Shown: one piece after another, positions 46,191 to 59,428 of the stretch | How the letters are laid out: the number at the start of each line of letters is the position of its first letter | How positions within the stretch are numbered: position 1 is the first letter of the stretch | Assembly: GCA_017979445.1 (NCBI GenBank) | Contig: CM030717.1 | Coordinates: 10,683,639-10,747,638, forward strand | Reading direction: 5' to 3' | DNA from: Akebia trifoliata | Taxonomy: Eukaryota > Streptophyta > Magnoliopsida > Ranunculales > Lardizabalaceae | Length of the DNA: 64,000 nt | Made by a program: the position numbers and the translations under genes | Notes under the pieces: generated by a model | What the model was told of the DNA's origin: nothing | Seen by the model: only the letters and a program-made list of their open reading frames with translations | Databases searched by the model: none

Positions 46191-49100
46191 CTATAAATTT
46201 CTGTTGGTCGATGATGGGTCCAACGGAACAACAGTGTCCGGATTGTCCGTCCTTTGCCCTGCAAGTGAATAGTAAGCAAGTATATGGGCATGCTGTTCAT
46301 GCGGTCTAACACCACCATCTACATCGGGTACAGTAAACCCTAACGGAAGAATAAGTTCAATGTTCCAGAAAGGACGAACCATGGCCAAGAGGTCACTACC
46401 CGTTGCAGATCCTCTGTATCCTTGAACCCACAAGTACCTTAGAGAAGTCAGTTGCATTACAGCAAGAGAAAGTGCACGTTCGCTAAAGCAACAGCCCCTC
46501 ATTTCTAGTTTCTGCAAGTTAGGACAACCTCTTGAGAACTCCAGAAGCCCAGTATCAGATTCTCCTACGTAACCCAGAAGCATCCACCTCACATTGTTGC
46601 TGTACTGCCCAATATACCTCAGACCAACATCAGTCAAACCACCGGCTCGTAGGTAGAGACCAAACCTCCTAAGCTTCTGACAACCAATCAACAAAGCACG
46701 GACTCCATTGTCGAGTGGTAACTCTGTTATGTGTTCTTCTCGATCAAGCAAGACTAGCCTGAAATCACAGAGGTTTTTGCAAAAATTGCCAATAGCTTCT
46801 AAAGAAGCATTAGTGATATCGGACACATAGACAGCTAGGTATTCCAGTTCGAGGCAACCCTGTGCCAAAGCAGACAATCCTCTCTGCGATACAACCCCTT
46901 GTTCATCCTCCATACCCTCATCGGCACCGCGTTCAATTCTAAGCCTTTTTAGTCTCTTACAACTCTGAGCAAGAACTTCCAGCCCTCTATCTCCAATCAC
47001 ATTCCTCGCCTATTCATAATAAAGAATATTATAAAATAAAATAAAAACACTATAAACTAAAAAATCTGGATTAAAATAAATCTGTATTATAAAATAATTA
47101 AAAAAACAAAAAACTTCCAGATTCCATACCTCGAGAACTTCTAAATTGGGACATCGTTGAATCAACTGACAATGGTCCTCCGTATCGAGCAGGGAATACA
47201 AGAGATCCAGCTTCTTGACTAGGGATGCAAGTGGGAATACCATGGGCATCTCATCCTTTCCCATGTAGCTGAAACCCAAGCGACGTAAACTTTGGGGAAG
47301 TAAAATACCAGCGTATTTGTCAGGTTCCTCACTGAAGGAACCCCCACCAAATTCCTCTAATGCCGAAGCAGCGCGGAAGAAATCAATTAGGCCAAGGATT
47401 TCACATTCACTAATTTTTATGGATATTAAGGAATGACAATTTCTGGCAATCATTTCCAGGTCTCTAATACTTATTATACTAAGATCTGTCATATAGAAAT
47501 TTAAAGTCTCCAGAACTGTGTTGTTTAGAGCAAGCTCATGCAACCAATTCCCGTCATTCTCAGTTATTGTGCTCTCCTCCAAAAACAATGTTCTTAGACT
47601 TCTGCAAAAGTATAAATAGGATTAAAATTGTTGACATGAAGTAGCATAATTCATGTTCTGGTCGACAAGGCTCCAAAACAGTAACTTAAAATTGTTTATT
47701 ACAATGGTTACGGGGGGGGGACTATACTGCCTAGGTATAGTTCTTAAAATTGTTTATTTCAATGGTTACAAGGGGGGAACTATACTGCCTAGGTCCACAC
47801 CAAAGTTAAACTTCATTACATGATTGGAATATAAAGATTTGAGAACAAGATTATAAATATGAAGTATGAAAATGTAAAAGAACAGTTCAGCTCACCTCAA
47901 GATGAGGTGAGGTGACATGTGTGTAAGTGTCCAAACCAAACATGCTCAATAACAAAATTATAATTTTCCACTCCCAATCATATTAGGGCCATGATACCCA
48001 AGATCATCATGATCATGTACAATTACAAACAATAAAACAAGGGGACCCAGTACTACTCTGCCCAAAACAAACAATAGCAGTAACACCAACTACTGTAACA
48101 AAATTCAGACAGGTCTTTCTATCTAATCAAACAAAATGAAAGAAATAAAGTTTTCAAAAGAAAAGGACTGCACGAAAAAGTTGTACAAAAAAGGAAATTA
48201 CCAGAAGACTTTCAAAGGTGCAGAGTGTTCCAGAGACAGTGATGTTACTACACAATTGGATCATTCCTATAGACAAATCAGGTTCAAACATAGCTCACTT
48301 TGTGATTCCCTTTTCCACTTTGTAATTTGGATTGATATGCCTGTTGGTTCTTCAACATGCATACCAATCCAAGTGCAACCGCTTAATTTGTACCGCCAGT
48401 AGTACCTTAGTTGGGAAGCTCTAGTGAGGGGCTCGGATGGAAACATGCTGATGAAAAGTTCATTTATAGGGAAAACCAAATCAAGTAGTCTACTTGGGAT
48501 GTTGCACAGTAGGAAAATGGGTGGAACTAGACTCAATAAACTTACTATCAAATATGTTGTGGTCCACATAAGAATTTTTTTTTTTTTTTTGAAAGCAATA
48601 ACATGCATTGTATATTAATGATAAAGAAATTGATGGTCAAATGACCATATGAATACAACGGAAAATAATATTAGCCCATCGGTCTAAACAGCGAATCCCA
48701 TCTAAATAGTAACTCTTCAAAAGTGACATTCCTGAATTCCTCAAAAAACTTGCACCAGAAAAATAACAGACCAAAATACTTATTGTGACTTCCTGAATTG
48801 ATGGTTCATTCCCTTCTAAAACACTGCTATGAATTTCTTGGGGCCACCCTCCAGGGTCCAGTTGACCCTCAACTCAACCAGTTGCACGTAGGACTTTCCA
48901 AGGGGGCGGTGCGTGTGACCGGAGGTTTAGTCTCACCCGAAGGGTGGGGATACCCATGATAAACAAAAAAAAAAAACATTGCACATTTAACTCAAAATTT
49001 AGGGTAGTTGAATCCTCATCATCATCTTGACCTTATCCCAAGTTTTGGTTCTAGTGACATGAATCCTGGTTCACCATTCTACTCTTTCTAGAACCATATT

Positions 49101-51179
49101 TTTTTTATCAAGGCTAGTATGTTCAGATATTTTCTTAGGACTTCAATCCATGTAATTTCTGGCCTTGCTCTTGCCTTTTTGAAGCATTTAACTAGCACCA
49201 AAATACTCCTCAATAGTGTCATTATTAGTCATCAGCTTGCACACCCACACCATTCAACTCTTTCTAGAACTAGATCTTCTATTAAAGCAGGAATGTTCAG
49301 ATCTTCGCTTAGGACCTCAAGCCATGTCATTTCTGACATTCCTCTTACCTTTTTGAAGCCTTAAACTTGCGCCAAACCGCTCTTCAATAGTAATGTAGCT
49401 CTAGGGGTTCTTTTTTTTAGGATTTTCTATATAGATGGGATAAAGCAATCCCCCCGTGCTAATTAGAGTTTTTTTTCCTAGTGTTTTTGTTTTGTTTCTC
49501 TTGGCCTTCTGGTAGGTCTCCCTGACTTCTTTTCCTTTGTATAAGCTTTTTTCCTCAATACTTACCATAAAAAGTACTAAGCACAAGAGTAAGACTATTG
49601 TTTCTTCTATGTAACATAAATTTAATAAATTGACATAACAAGTGGAACCCCATTACTTTGTTAATTCATAAAACTATGACTAATATTGTTTCTTCTATTA
49701 TAACATAGGCACAAACACTTTTAAAAATTTTGCTTATGTTGAACACATATTGAGATATAAATGAACCTTGACCCGCATTATAACACGTAAGGTAGTCTTA
49801 AATTTTATTCTAACAATGTTCTATTAAAAAGATTTAAAAAAAATTATAAAAAAAAATAATCTTCTAAAAGGTTGGTGTAATGTCATACACCCAATGCACA
49901 TGTCAAACACTAATATGTCCGTGTCCTTGTTACAAATGTTTTCTTTAACAATATAACCATAACAGGGGAAAATTTGTATTCTATAGAATACCAACCTTTG
50001 TTGTCCACTTGTTACCAGAATCCGCCGCATCAAAACAAAGTATTTGTCAATTTCACATTTATTTGTTACTGCCCTAGAAAAGCTAGAATTATAAACTTTG
50101 TTAATGCCTACAAGCCTCAAGTACACAATTTCTATGGAGAGTATTTAGGCATATTAATATTAAAAAATTTATGGAATCATTTCAAATTTTAATTAATTCA
50201 ATTAAAAAAGTGAAACTGTTGATGAATCTAAAGATCTTGCAATGTTTCAATCGGATTTGACTTTGACAACATTGGTCCTTAATAACAACAGCCCAATCCC
50301 AAAAATAGTAATATTTAATCATCCAAAGAACCAATCGACTACCAAGCACAAGAGAACAGTTCAGCAAATGGCTTCCCAATCACAGAAATACTGGAGAAAC
50401 TCGGTTGGTCTTAAAGATACAATTAGCTACTAAATAATTCTATTTTCAGATGCAATTTCTTCTTGTTCTTCTTCTGCTTGAAGCTGATCCACAATGTTAC
50501 CAGCTTTTCCAACTGATTATAATAATTTGATAACTGATGAGCAATTAACAAAACGAACACAAACATTTAGGATAAACCAACATAAGATTTAAATACCATA
50601 AAATTTTATTAAGCATAAAAGAAACACAAGTCACTCATTCAGCTCAAATTTGGGTATTTGCTTGAATTAAAAGTCCATGATTGAAAATAAGTACCTGCAA
50701 GAACGAGCAACGTGTAAAAGGCCATCAGTAGAAAATCCAGAGCATTTGTCCAGTTTAAGTGCCTGAAGCATTTGACCACGAGAACGACCAAGAATCTCCA
50801 GATCCTTATCTTTAACAATCATCCTCCGAAAATGGAGCGATTTCAGGCAATTAAAACCCTGTGCAATCTCATTTATCCATGGACCGGCATATCCTCCCCA
50901 ATCCTCCGGTATGAGATTAAACATTGCAGCCCTAGGTTTTCCCTTCAGTTTCAATGACTCGAGTCGTGGAAACCTTTGCCTTAGACGGTCAGGTGTGGTA
51001 GTATAACACAAAGCAATAGTGATGTGCTTTCTCGTCAAGGCATCAAGTTCGTACCATCTTCGACAAACCAGAGATACAGCGTCGCGGTCTCGAGGATCAT
51101 CTATGAATGCCATTATGCATTCAAGTGCTGTATCTGAGATGCCAAAGCTTAAAGCCCTGTTTATAGTCCTATTCGCCAT
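46191..51179 (-). CDS. COI1: CORONATINE INSENSITIVE 1, jasmonate co-receptor F-box protein
   Basis: Three exons on the minus strand, 51179-50695, 47601-47130 and 47009-46191, with GT-AG borders and continuous frame, give 591 aa against 592 in Arabidopsis COI1. The F-box lies at about residues 15-57 (DPRDRDAVSLVCRRWYELDA), followed by leucine-rich repeats. COI1-specific segments include ESLKLKGKPRAAMFNLIPED (K79, R83, M86 and F87 correspond to Arabidopsis ligand-pocket K81, R85, M88 and F89), RNVIGDRGLEVLAQSCK, LRYIGQYSNNVRWMLLGYVG and EMRGCCFSERAL with the Arg of the jasmonate/JAZ site. COI1 acts in the nucleus in an SCF ubiquitin ligase that binds JA-Ile and degrades JAZ repressors. The protein appears complete. 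Intron 1 is long (50694-47602) and holds RTE LINE debris, while intron 2 (47129-47010) is short. Identity is very secure. Confidence 0.97.
47685..47800 (+). repeat. 58-bp tandem repeat in COI1 intron 1
   Basis: Two head-to-tail copies of a 58-bp unit start at 47685 and 47743 (ctTAAAATTGTTTATT.CAATGGTTAC, then a poly-G run, then CTATACTGCCTAGGT). Confidence 0.8.
48838..48978 (+). mobile_element. possible SINE/LINE 3' tail in COI1 intron 1
   Basis: A GC-rich segment contains 'ggtttagtctc' (B-box-like) and 'cacccgaagggtgggg'. It ends in a poly-A run at about 48967-48978. No clear A box is present, so the assignment is tentative. Confidence 0.3.
49000..49365 (-). mobile_element. RTE-type LINE 3' end, internally duplicated, in COI1 intron 1
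   Basis: The minus strand reads MTWLEVLSEDLNIPALIEDL then VLERVEW, and later RIHVTRTKTWDK. This is the C-terminal pattern of plant RTE LINEs (..TW.E...KDL.......A.DR.EWR.RIHVADP..). The block is tandemly duplicated with a 176-bp period (anchor ACTCTTTCTAGAAC at 49081 and 49257). It is in the same orientation as COI1 but broken. Confidence 0.6.
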
Positions 51180-52140
51180 CGATAAACCCTATAGAAAACC
51201 CCCTCCAAAGGTGATGATGAAACTCCGAAAGCTTTATTAAGTTTATTTTGAGTGCAAGATTAAACTGAAACCCTAACTACAATCAAGCTTATGGCTTTTC
51301 GATTCTAATGAAGACATCTTCGAACTCGTAAAGACAAAAAGCTGCAACGTCTCAAGAACCAATACAAACAATCAAGAAACGAAAAGAACAGAACGGATTC
51401 GTCAACAGATGTATTAACAAATCCCCCAAGAACTTCAAATATCCCCGTTTAAAAGCCTATAACAGCGACCAAAACAGCAAACTCAAAAGTAAGAAAACCT
51501 TATTTCGATCGAAAACATCTTTGCAGACCAGATCGACAAGCCAGACCAGAGCCGTTACTCAAAAAATCAATCAGCCAACGAGAATAACAGACAGATTCCA
51601 CATAAAAGGCTTCAATCGATTCAGAAAAAAGAGAAAACGGTCGAATCTTCAATACGACAACCTAACCGATTCACTGTAGCGTGATCTACAAGCAGTTAAA
51701 AAACTTCAAGAAAATAAGAGAAAAAAAAAAACTCAAATTCGTGTTATTCGATCGATCGGTTCCGCCATTAAAACGACTCTTCGAGCTACTCTGCAATCAA
51801 TGAACACCTCCAAATAGAGAAAAGAGACCTCAATCAAAACCAAAAATTGATAGATCCATGGTTATATCACTCAAGGCTCTGTTCTCACGAACACAGCATC
51901 TTGAAAGAGCCGAAAGGAAACAGCAGAGTCTGAAACTCTGCCATCCGCTGAATCCGCCATTAAAGACACCAATGAAATACAAAAAGCACGGATTAAGATG
52001 AAGAATCAACGGTTAGGATTATCGAAGATATTTATCTTACACAGACAGTTACACAGTAGTTTTCTGCCTCTGGATCAGATCTGGCTCCGTGTGCGTCTCC
52101 CAACAAAGAGAGAGAATGAGATAGAGAAAAAAATTAAGAA
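51180..52140 (-). promoter_or_regulatory. COI1 5'UTR and proximal promoter
   Basis: No gene other than COI1 is supported here. The segment to about 52060 is A- and C-rich on the plus strand (T/G-rich in the COI1 sense), compatible with a leader that may contain an intron. A GA-rich tract lies at about 52109-52130. A TGACG core occurs in 'tgatgacgtgg' near 52336. Confidence 0.35.
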
Positions 52141-52594
52141 TTAAAAAAATATATATAAAACCAATGGACGGTCTGGATTATTCTACACCTCAGCTCCTCC
52201 ACTCATACAGACTGAGACCACTTGTTTTATTTATTTCTTTGATTGAAAATAAAGTTTCTTTCTTTAAAAAATTATTTTTTTATTTTAAAACGGCAACAAA
52301 GATGACAGCTGTAACGCATATTGTATTAAGGAATTGATGACGTGGAAATTTATTTTTATCTTTGTGATTTGTCGACAGTTACAGAAAAAATTAAAAAAAT
52401 GGAAGAATGATTCAGTGCTCCCACGGTGCATTGTAATAATCAGATTGGTAAATTTAAACCGCTAGATATTATTATTTAATTTCTAGTAAATTTCGTATTG
52501 TCAGAGCAGAATGGACTGTTTTCTGTTACAACGGTATCCGCATATGATGTTAATGTGGCACACGTACGCTGTAGTAAAAAAATAAAGGCTATGC

Positions 52595-53735
52595 GAAGAG
52601 TATTTATGGTAGACCCCAAATATAGCAGTATTTATAAACTCACCCTAAAGTTGATAAAACTCTTTTCCCTCCTAATGTAATTAAATTCGTTACAAATTCA
52701 ACTATAACTGCCAACTATTCCCAGTACTATCATTTAATATTCAAATTACAAAAATATCCATATTCATAAAATCTACCTCTTAAATCTTTTTTCCCTTATT
52801 TATTCCTTAAATAATAGTGGATAATGTTCTCCTACAATTCAAGTGGAAAAAATCTGAAAATTTTGGTAGAACCCTCTCCCTTTAATGACACATAGCGTCT
52901 TTAAGGAGGTATTACAAATATTAAAGAAAATTGGGTTGTGAAATAAAAATAAAAAACAATGGAGGGTTTCTCCAAAACTTTGAAACGATATGACCACATC
53001 TAAAATCGAACTAAATTTAAGTGGACATTATAATTAAAACGTTATATCATTTAATCTTACCTTAAATCTGAAGATAATTTTTAATTTTATTGCCTTTTCT
53101 TTTATCCTATTTCTTAAAAATATACTCTAACTTTATTTTCTTTCCTCATATCCTCATTTTCCAATAGTACATCTTTAATTTTATTATCTTTTTTCTTATT
53201 TTCGTATTTTCTAATAATATACTTTTAACTTTTCAACAAATCTATCGGTAAAGTCTCAGTTCATCAATAATTGCCAATTGCTCCTGATACTATCATTTAA
53301 TATTCAAATTACAAAAATATCTCTATTTATAGACTTGAGAAAGAACCTAACTCTTAATTATTATTTTTCTCTATCTTTCAATTCAAGTGAATCATGTATT
53401 AAATTTTTTAAAAACTAAATCCAACACTTATACATCATTGATCAAACTGATTTATGAATTAATAAAATAAAATAACTAATGAAACTAAGAGATTCTAAAT
53501 AGCTAGTGATGCCCTTTTAACATGTAATATGGCTAAGGGGAATTTGTGTCTTTGGAGAAAAAGGAGGGAAAGGGTTTAAGATGGTAGGATCTAATAGGGG
53601 TATTGGTGTCATAATTAGATAAATGGAATTTGTAATGAATTTGATAAAATCAGTAGTGGGGAGAATTTTATTAACTTTAATGTGGTATTTGCAAATGATA
53701 CATAAGTTTTGGGTCTGCCCAGTAACCGACTCTAA
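52595..53735. mobile_element. element with long terminal inverted repeats (MULE-like)
   Basis: About 110 bp at 52600-52720 is an imperfect inverted copy of 53620-53730. The left arm reads AAAGTTGATAAAACT...TTCGTTACAAATTC and the reverse of the right arm reads AAAGTTAATAAAATT...TTCATTACAAATTC, with GTAGACCCC / GCAGACCC outward. The interior also repeats a word group (ctatcatttaatattcaaat at 52726 and 53292). The interior is about 0.9 kb without coding capacity. Long TIRs suggest a non-autonomous Mutator-like element, and no target duplication was resolved. Confidence 0.45.
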
Positions 53736-56700
53736 AAAGAAAAAAGTATAGAAGTATAGATTCTCTTGTTTTTAACACATCATGAGGAAATCTAACTGAC
53801 CCAATTACACTATCTCTAACCCACCAAGCGTTGCTCCAAAAATTGATGGGTCAGCTAGAATTTTGATTTGCTCTCTCCAGGGAACATCAAAGTTGAAGTA
53901 CCCTTATTTAAATGCAACATAGACCACTCTTTTCGTATATTTGGACCAACTAAGTAGTACCCCCGGGGCTCTACTTTGCACTCAAAATGGGAGAACTATT
54001 AGCTGTTTGTCAATGGAAGTAAGTTTTTCACATACAATAAATCGTAGCTGTTGAATGGTAGGGGCACATCTTTACTATATGATTGATCAAATTAATCAAG
54101 TGACTAGGAACTCGAGCTAGTTGACTCTTCCTTCACTGTTTAGATCACAAAATGGACCAACTTTGTATGCCCTACAGAGACATCAAAATTAATCTCCACA
54201 TATGCAGTTATTTCATTTTTTTTTTTTTTGCCTAATTATTTGTATCAAAATACCAATATTACCCTCCTCATAGACTATTATTCTCACATTTCTCGCTGTA
54301 AGAACATTCTCAAGCTCTCAACCTCATCTCTCTCAAGGATATTAAAGTCATTTCATAAGCAAATTACTATATGGAAACTAATTTTTACCCCAATACAGAC
54401 TTCTCAAAACTCAGTTTCCGAGTCATCTTTTCGTCCTAATATAACGAGTTGATCCCAATATAACGAGCTGACTCACCTTCGTCTAATTACAAGACCTTCT
54501 TCTGTACTACAAACCATGTGATGGGTCCCACATCACTGATCAAAAGTCAACCTAACCACATGATGATAATTGAGTCTTTATTCCAAACATGAAACAGCTA
54601 CGATGATCATTCATTTTATAGGTCTTCGTGGACCAATTGGAGCAGTGGATTGGAGCAGTGGGACCCGATCCATATATCCTTTATTTGTCTTTTTCGTTGT
54701 CTTCTTGTCGAGTCTATGTTATGTGTCACACACACACACACACACATATATAAATTAAATTAAAGAGGGTCATTTTTAAAAAAGAAATAGTTTGTTAAAA
54801 GAAAGAAAGAAAAAAATTTCTTTGATTGCTTTTTTTTTTTTCTCAAATGCTTTATTCTGTAAAGAACTTTTTGAGGTTAAAAAGTCGTCTTTTTTTTTTT
54901 TAATGAAAAAGACTATAGAATCATTTTTCAAACTTAAAATAAAAAAAAATTGAATTTATTTATAAAATATTTTCAAGATAAATATATTAAAAAATTAATT
55001 TTCTTAAAGAAGTATGAATGTGATCAGAAAATCTATAAAAACAAGAACTAAATGATAAATATATCCCAAAGGGGTGAAAACTTCTATACAAAAAATATTT
55101 TTACTTTAAACAGATCAAACCTTACAATTATATTTCAACTATCACTATCTCACATACTATTAATGGGCATAAGCCGTATAGTTTTCTTTAGATTTAAAAG
55201 AAAGTTGTTGACAATAATGCATATTAATTGATTTTGATAGTTCATTGGTGATATTATTCTCTTGAAACAACGGATTTAATGCCTACATGACGAGAACAAA
55301 GAGATATAGAGATAGAGGGTCCCTTGTCTAATACCTCTCTTACCCTCAAACCAGTCAAAGAATCTATTCTTCTCATGGTGGGCCTCTCCTGCAATCTGTG
55401 AAGTCAAAGAGTGGGCCTCCCCTTTTGTATACTAAAAGCAAAGAAAGGTTATGATTAATGTACTATGAAATTGTTCCAATGTTTCAATCAATCCTTCATT
55501 GTAATATAGCTGTAAGTTTCCACATTTTGGTATCTATAAAGTTTTAAACCTATTCAAGTCCAATTATATTTTGAGGTAATGTAATTAATTTTTTGAGTTA
55601 ATTTATAAACTCGGCCGAATCATCCTGAAAATACGTCGAGTTGTTAAAGGAACTCAATAGAGATTTGTTGTTATATTTACTATTTTGCGGCAAAAAAAAA
55701 AAATGAAATTTTTTATTGTTCAATTAAAATATTAACGGTTATTTTGATTTAAAATATTTTAACTTTAATATATTTTTGTTTAAATCCTTGGATCACGGGC
55801 ATTGGAGTTTTAAAACTACGAAATCAACGACCCACCAAATAGATTGGATTAGCAAAACATCCAACATTTGTTTTTTTTTTAAATGTATTCTTAAATTTTT
55901 TTTATTTTTTATTTTTATTTACATGTGTCTCCCTCTTTTAATTCTAGACAACCTTAATGACAAGACATATCTCGAACTTTGGTAATTGATGTTAGGTATT
56001 TGTCATAATAATTAAAGATTCGTGATCCATCTACGTGTCCCATTTTATGTATAGTAATATATAATGTCTACATTGCACATTTTTTATGGACATTAAATAC
56101 GTCATGTTGTATGCTATGTAGCAAATGACTTGGTTTGGGGAAGTGGATCCTCTATAGCACACTTTCAACGATTGAAAGAGCACCATGTCAGTGATGCAAT
56201 TAAATCCCAAATTTAAAATATTGAGAGTTTAGTAGCTGTTCATTTGTAAAGACATGTATTTGGCGAAAAAAAAACTAATTTTTTATATTTATTTTTTAAA
56301 TCAGATCTAAATCATGATCACAAGAGGGCTGAGGATCTACTTCCCTTGGTTAGGAGTCAAATATGCTTTAAACTCAAACCAAAACCTACCACGTAGGTAC
56401 TCATTCCTATTTTATAAGAACAAGACATCTTACCTAATCCAATCAACACCTTCACAGTATTACCGATATTGATTAGCAAAGCGAGAGATGCCTTCTAAAT
56501 CTACCTCGGGTATCATTGTAGTTTTAAAATAGAGTAAATAAGAGAAAGTCATTTGAAATGGTTTGGACCAGTTTAATAAAAGTCATTTATATTTCTAGTT
56601 AGAAGAAATATTAAAGTTAAAGTCATGAAAAGAGATAAATCCAAACCCAAAAAGAACGTGAATAGTGATGGGGAAAATGCAAATAATCACACTTTCAATA

Positions 56701-56754
56701 ATAAAATATGTTGTTTAATTTTGACAAAATAAAATGAAAGAAAATGATTAGTTT
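53736..56754. other. gene-free intergenic stretch
   Basis: No supported gene. A (CA)n microsatellite lies at about 54727-54746, and poly-T or poly-A runs occur near 54214, 54830, 54890 and 55690. Confidence 0.45.
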
Positions 56755-58245
56755 GACCAAGTCCAATGTTACGAATTTGGAGAGACTTATTCAATATAAT
56801 CACGAAGAAAATAACAAAAAAATTAAAGAATAAATCAAAGAACACTAGAATTTACGTGATTCAACAAGGATACTTACATCCACAAGTGGACTAAATTGTT
56901 TTTACTCTGAAATCAAAGAAGAATAGTACTGAAAAAAAAAAAAACACTCGAGTTTTAATCCCATATACTCTTTTGTAACTTGGTAGAAAATTTTCAACTG
57001 GATAGACTCGGCCGATGAACGAACCTCAACCAACTACATAACCAACTAGGTCAATAGGCTAAGTTGCAATAGATATGCATGGGACCAAGTGTGTATATGG
57101 ACCATAAACCTCACTAGCAATAGAACCCATTCTTGAACCAACTCCATAATCCATTGAATCAACAAAATGAACTATAATGTGTGTTGTTGGGCATTGATAT
57201 GTATATGCTTCTCAAACCCTATAAGAAAATACTTAAAAATACGTAAACTTGTCCCAATATTACTATTTATAAGATTACAATAATGAAACTTGTAGACAAC
57301 TAAAATAATTGAGAATTCTTGGATGAATAATACATGAACCCTAATAGGGTATTTATAAAAATTACATCAATCAAGATATGAAAATAACCTAATATAAATA
57401 TTCTAATTTTTTAATATTTTCTAATGTTAGAATATCCTAATTGATACTGTTATATATATTATTGTCCATTGCTACCTTCTTTTTGTGATGAGATATATTG
57501 ATAATGATATAATGTATCTCATGTATCATAATATGTTGCATCTAATTCTCTTACATCTTCTTGTAATTGCATAGTCCTTTGAAGAAGGAATATGCAATTG
57601 GCTTCTTCGAATAATTTCTCTTGATCTTATTAAGTGACATGCTATTAGATCACCAAAAATCCAATTGTGCTTCCTGGTGGTCACTGTTTGTTTGTGAAAT
57701 CCATATCTATCATATCTCACTCTTTTTTTGAGTTTATCAAAGTTGATGGTTTATGAGACTAGGTCTATCATGATCTTTCTCAAGTACATACAAATTAGGA
57801 TTGTACAATTTAAATGAAAAAACTCTTGTTGGATAGATGTTTTATAAGAAAAAAAAAAGATATCGTAAGAGATGAATATATAGACGTGTGAGATTTATAA
57901 GAGATGTAGAAGGAAGTGTAGTTTTATTGAAGAAAACTAAAATAATAATAAAGTAAAAAAAAAATTATGTTTAACGATGGTGATAGCGTCATCGTCGAAC
58001 AACGACATTCCAAGATTGATGTGCTCAGTGGAGGTTGAACTTTGACACTGTGAAGAGAATGATATTTGATTATTCTTAAATAAATAATACATGAATCCTA
58101 ATAGAGTATTTATAGAAATTACATCAACCAAGATATGAAAATAGCTTATTAATAAATATTCTAATTGATATTACTATATATATATTATTATTATTCATCA
58201 CTACCTTCCTTTTGTGATGAGATACACTGATAGTGGGTATCACTC
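56755..58245. mobile_element. degenerate copia-like LTR debris with a diverged direct repeat
   Basis: The phrase 'tttacgtgattcaacaagga' and what follows (ACATCCACAAGTGGA) near 56850-56892 resembles wording common in plant copia LTRs. A diverged direct repeat of about 180 bp occurs at 57310-57505 and 58065-58240 (both with AATAATACATGAA.CCTAATAG.GTATTTATA and later CTACCTTC.TTTTGTGATGAGATA). A third trace of the latter word set is at 25090-25140. No intact gag or pol is seen. Confidence 0.4.
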
Positions 58246-58805
58246 CCAAGTATTAGATTAATTTATATCTAACTACTGAAATAAAAGATACATAAATAAC
58301 ACCCAAAATTTTCGGTATAATACTTTGAGGACAAAGGGGAAGATGAGAAAGAGGTCGTTCAATCAAGCTCTAGTGATGTGTGATGTTTCTTCGTCAAATG
58401 TCGACCCAAGTCAAAGGAAGGAGAAGATGCGAATATATCAAAAACATGGAGCCAATAATACCTTATAAGAAAAGATAAACAATAGGAGAGGTCCCCTTCG
58501 AATAATCATAAAAACAAGAAAGTAAACCTATTGCTTGCTGAGCAAATTCACTAATGGGCCACCATGTAGACAATGTGCAGCCCAAAAGTTGGACCAAGTG
58601 GGCAATTATAATCAAAATTAAAACAGTTTTGAGTCCTTTTCTTCACTGTTAGCTTTGTCTTTTTAATTGCATGACTTTATGTCTGATTTTCCATCTGTGC
58701 CTCACCAATCGAACAATTCGTGATCGTCTATTGGTGGGCCACCTCATCTTTTTTAACCCTTTTTTCTTAGTGTTTTGGAGCTAATGGTATTATTTATTGA
58801 TTGGT

Positions 58806-58933
58806 GATAATATGATTCCCCAACATGGCATACTCAATCGACTCCCTGACATGGGGTGTGCCAGAACCATAGACTTTATGCCTCGGGATACACAATCTCG
58901 CATTAGTATGCCACATGGAGGAGTCATATTATC
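58806..58933. mobile_element. foldback MITE
   Basis: The left arm GATAATATGATTCCCCAACATG (about 58806-58834) is an imperfect reverse complement of the right arm ending 58933 (CATGTGGAGGAGTCATATTATC in opposite sense). The central wording 'gaaccatag' and 'cctcgggatacaca' is shared with the elements at 60013 and near 62350. Confidence 0.6.
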
Positions 58934-59428
58934 ATGACTCTTATTTATTTTATTTTTTTGGTTGGACCACTTCATTTAAAGTGAAATTTAAATATAAGAC
59001 AAATGCGAATATTTCGCCGTATTTACCTTCTCCACCCATGGTTTCGAGATCGAGATGAGTACTTAAGTTGTTCATCCCAGACTTTGGTCAATGTGAATCA
59101 TTTGTCAATTTGACTCATCCGAGATGACCTGGCCACTGATTAGTTGACATTTTTAAAATATCGACAGATTGGGTTTTGTTTATTTATTTTTTAAAGGGAT
59201 AATTAATTTTTTAACAATTTGTTAATTCACATTATAATACTCTGGGTCGAGTTAACTGGATGAGTGAACTCATTATCGATGGGGAACAAGCCGAGATATT
59301 GAATTTTAACATCATTTCGTTGTCGCTAATGTGTGTTTATTTGACTTTAGGGGCTGTTAATGGTTGCCAGGTTACCTAACAAATCAGAATCTAATACGTT
59401 GGATTTCGGTTTATCACTCTCTAGGTAG

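Noticed and set aside
38757..51179. GH3 and COI1 as a functional jasmonate gene cluster
   Set aside because: Same strand and adjacency alone are weak evidence. Both are ordinary single-gene families, and no pathway link is visible beyond a generic G-box.
57526..57720. 64-codon minus-strand frame with basic residues
   Set aside because: Sits within copia-like LTR debris. I could not tie it to any retrotransposon domain.
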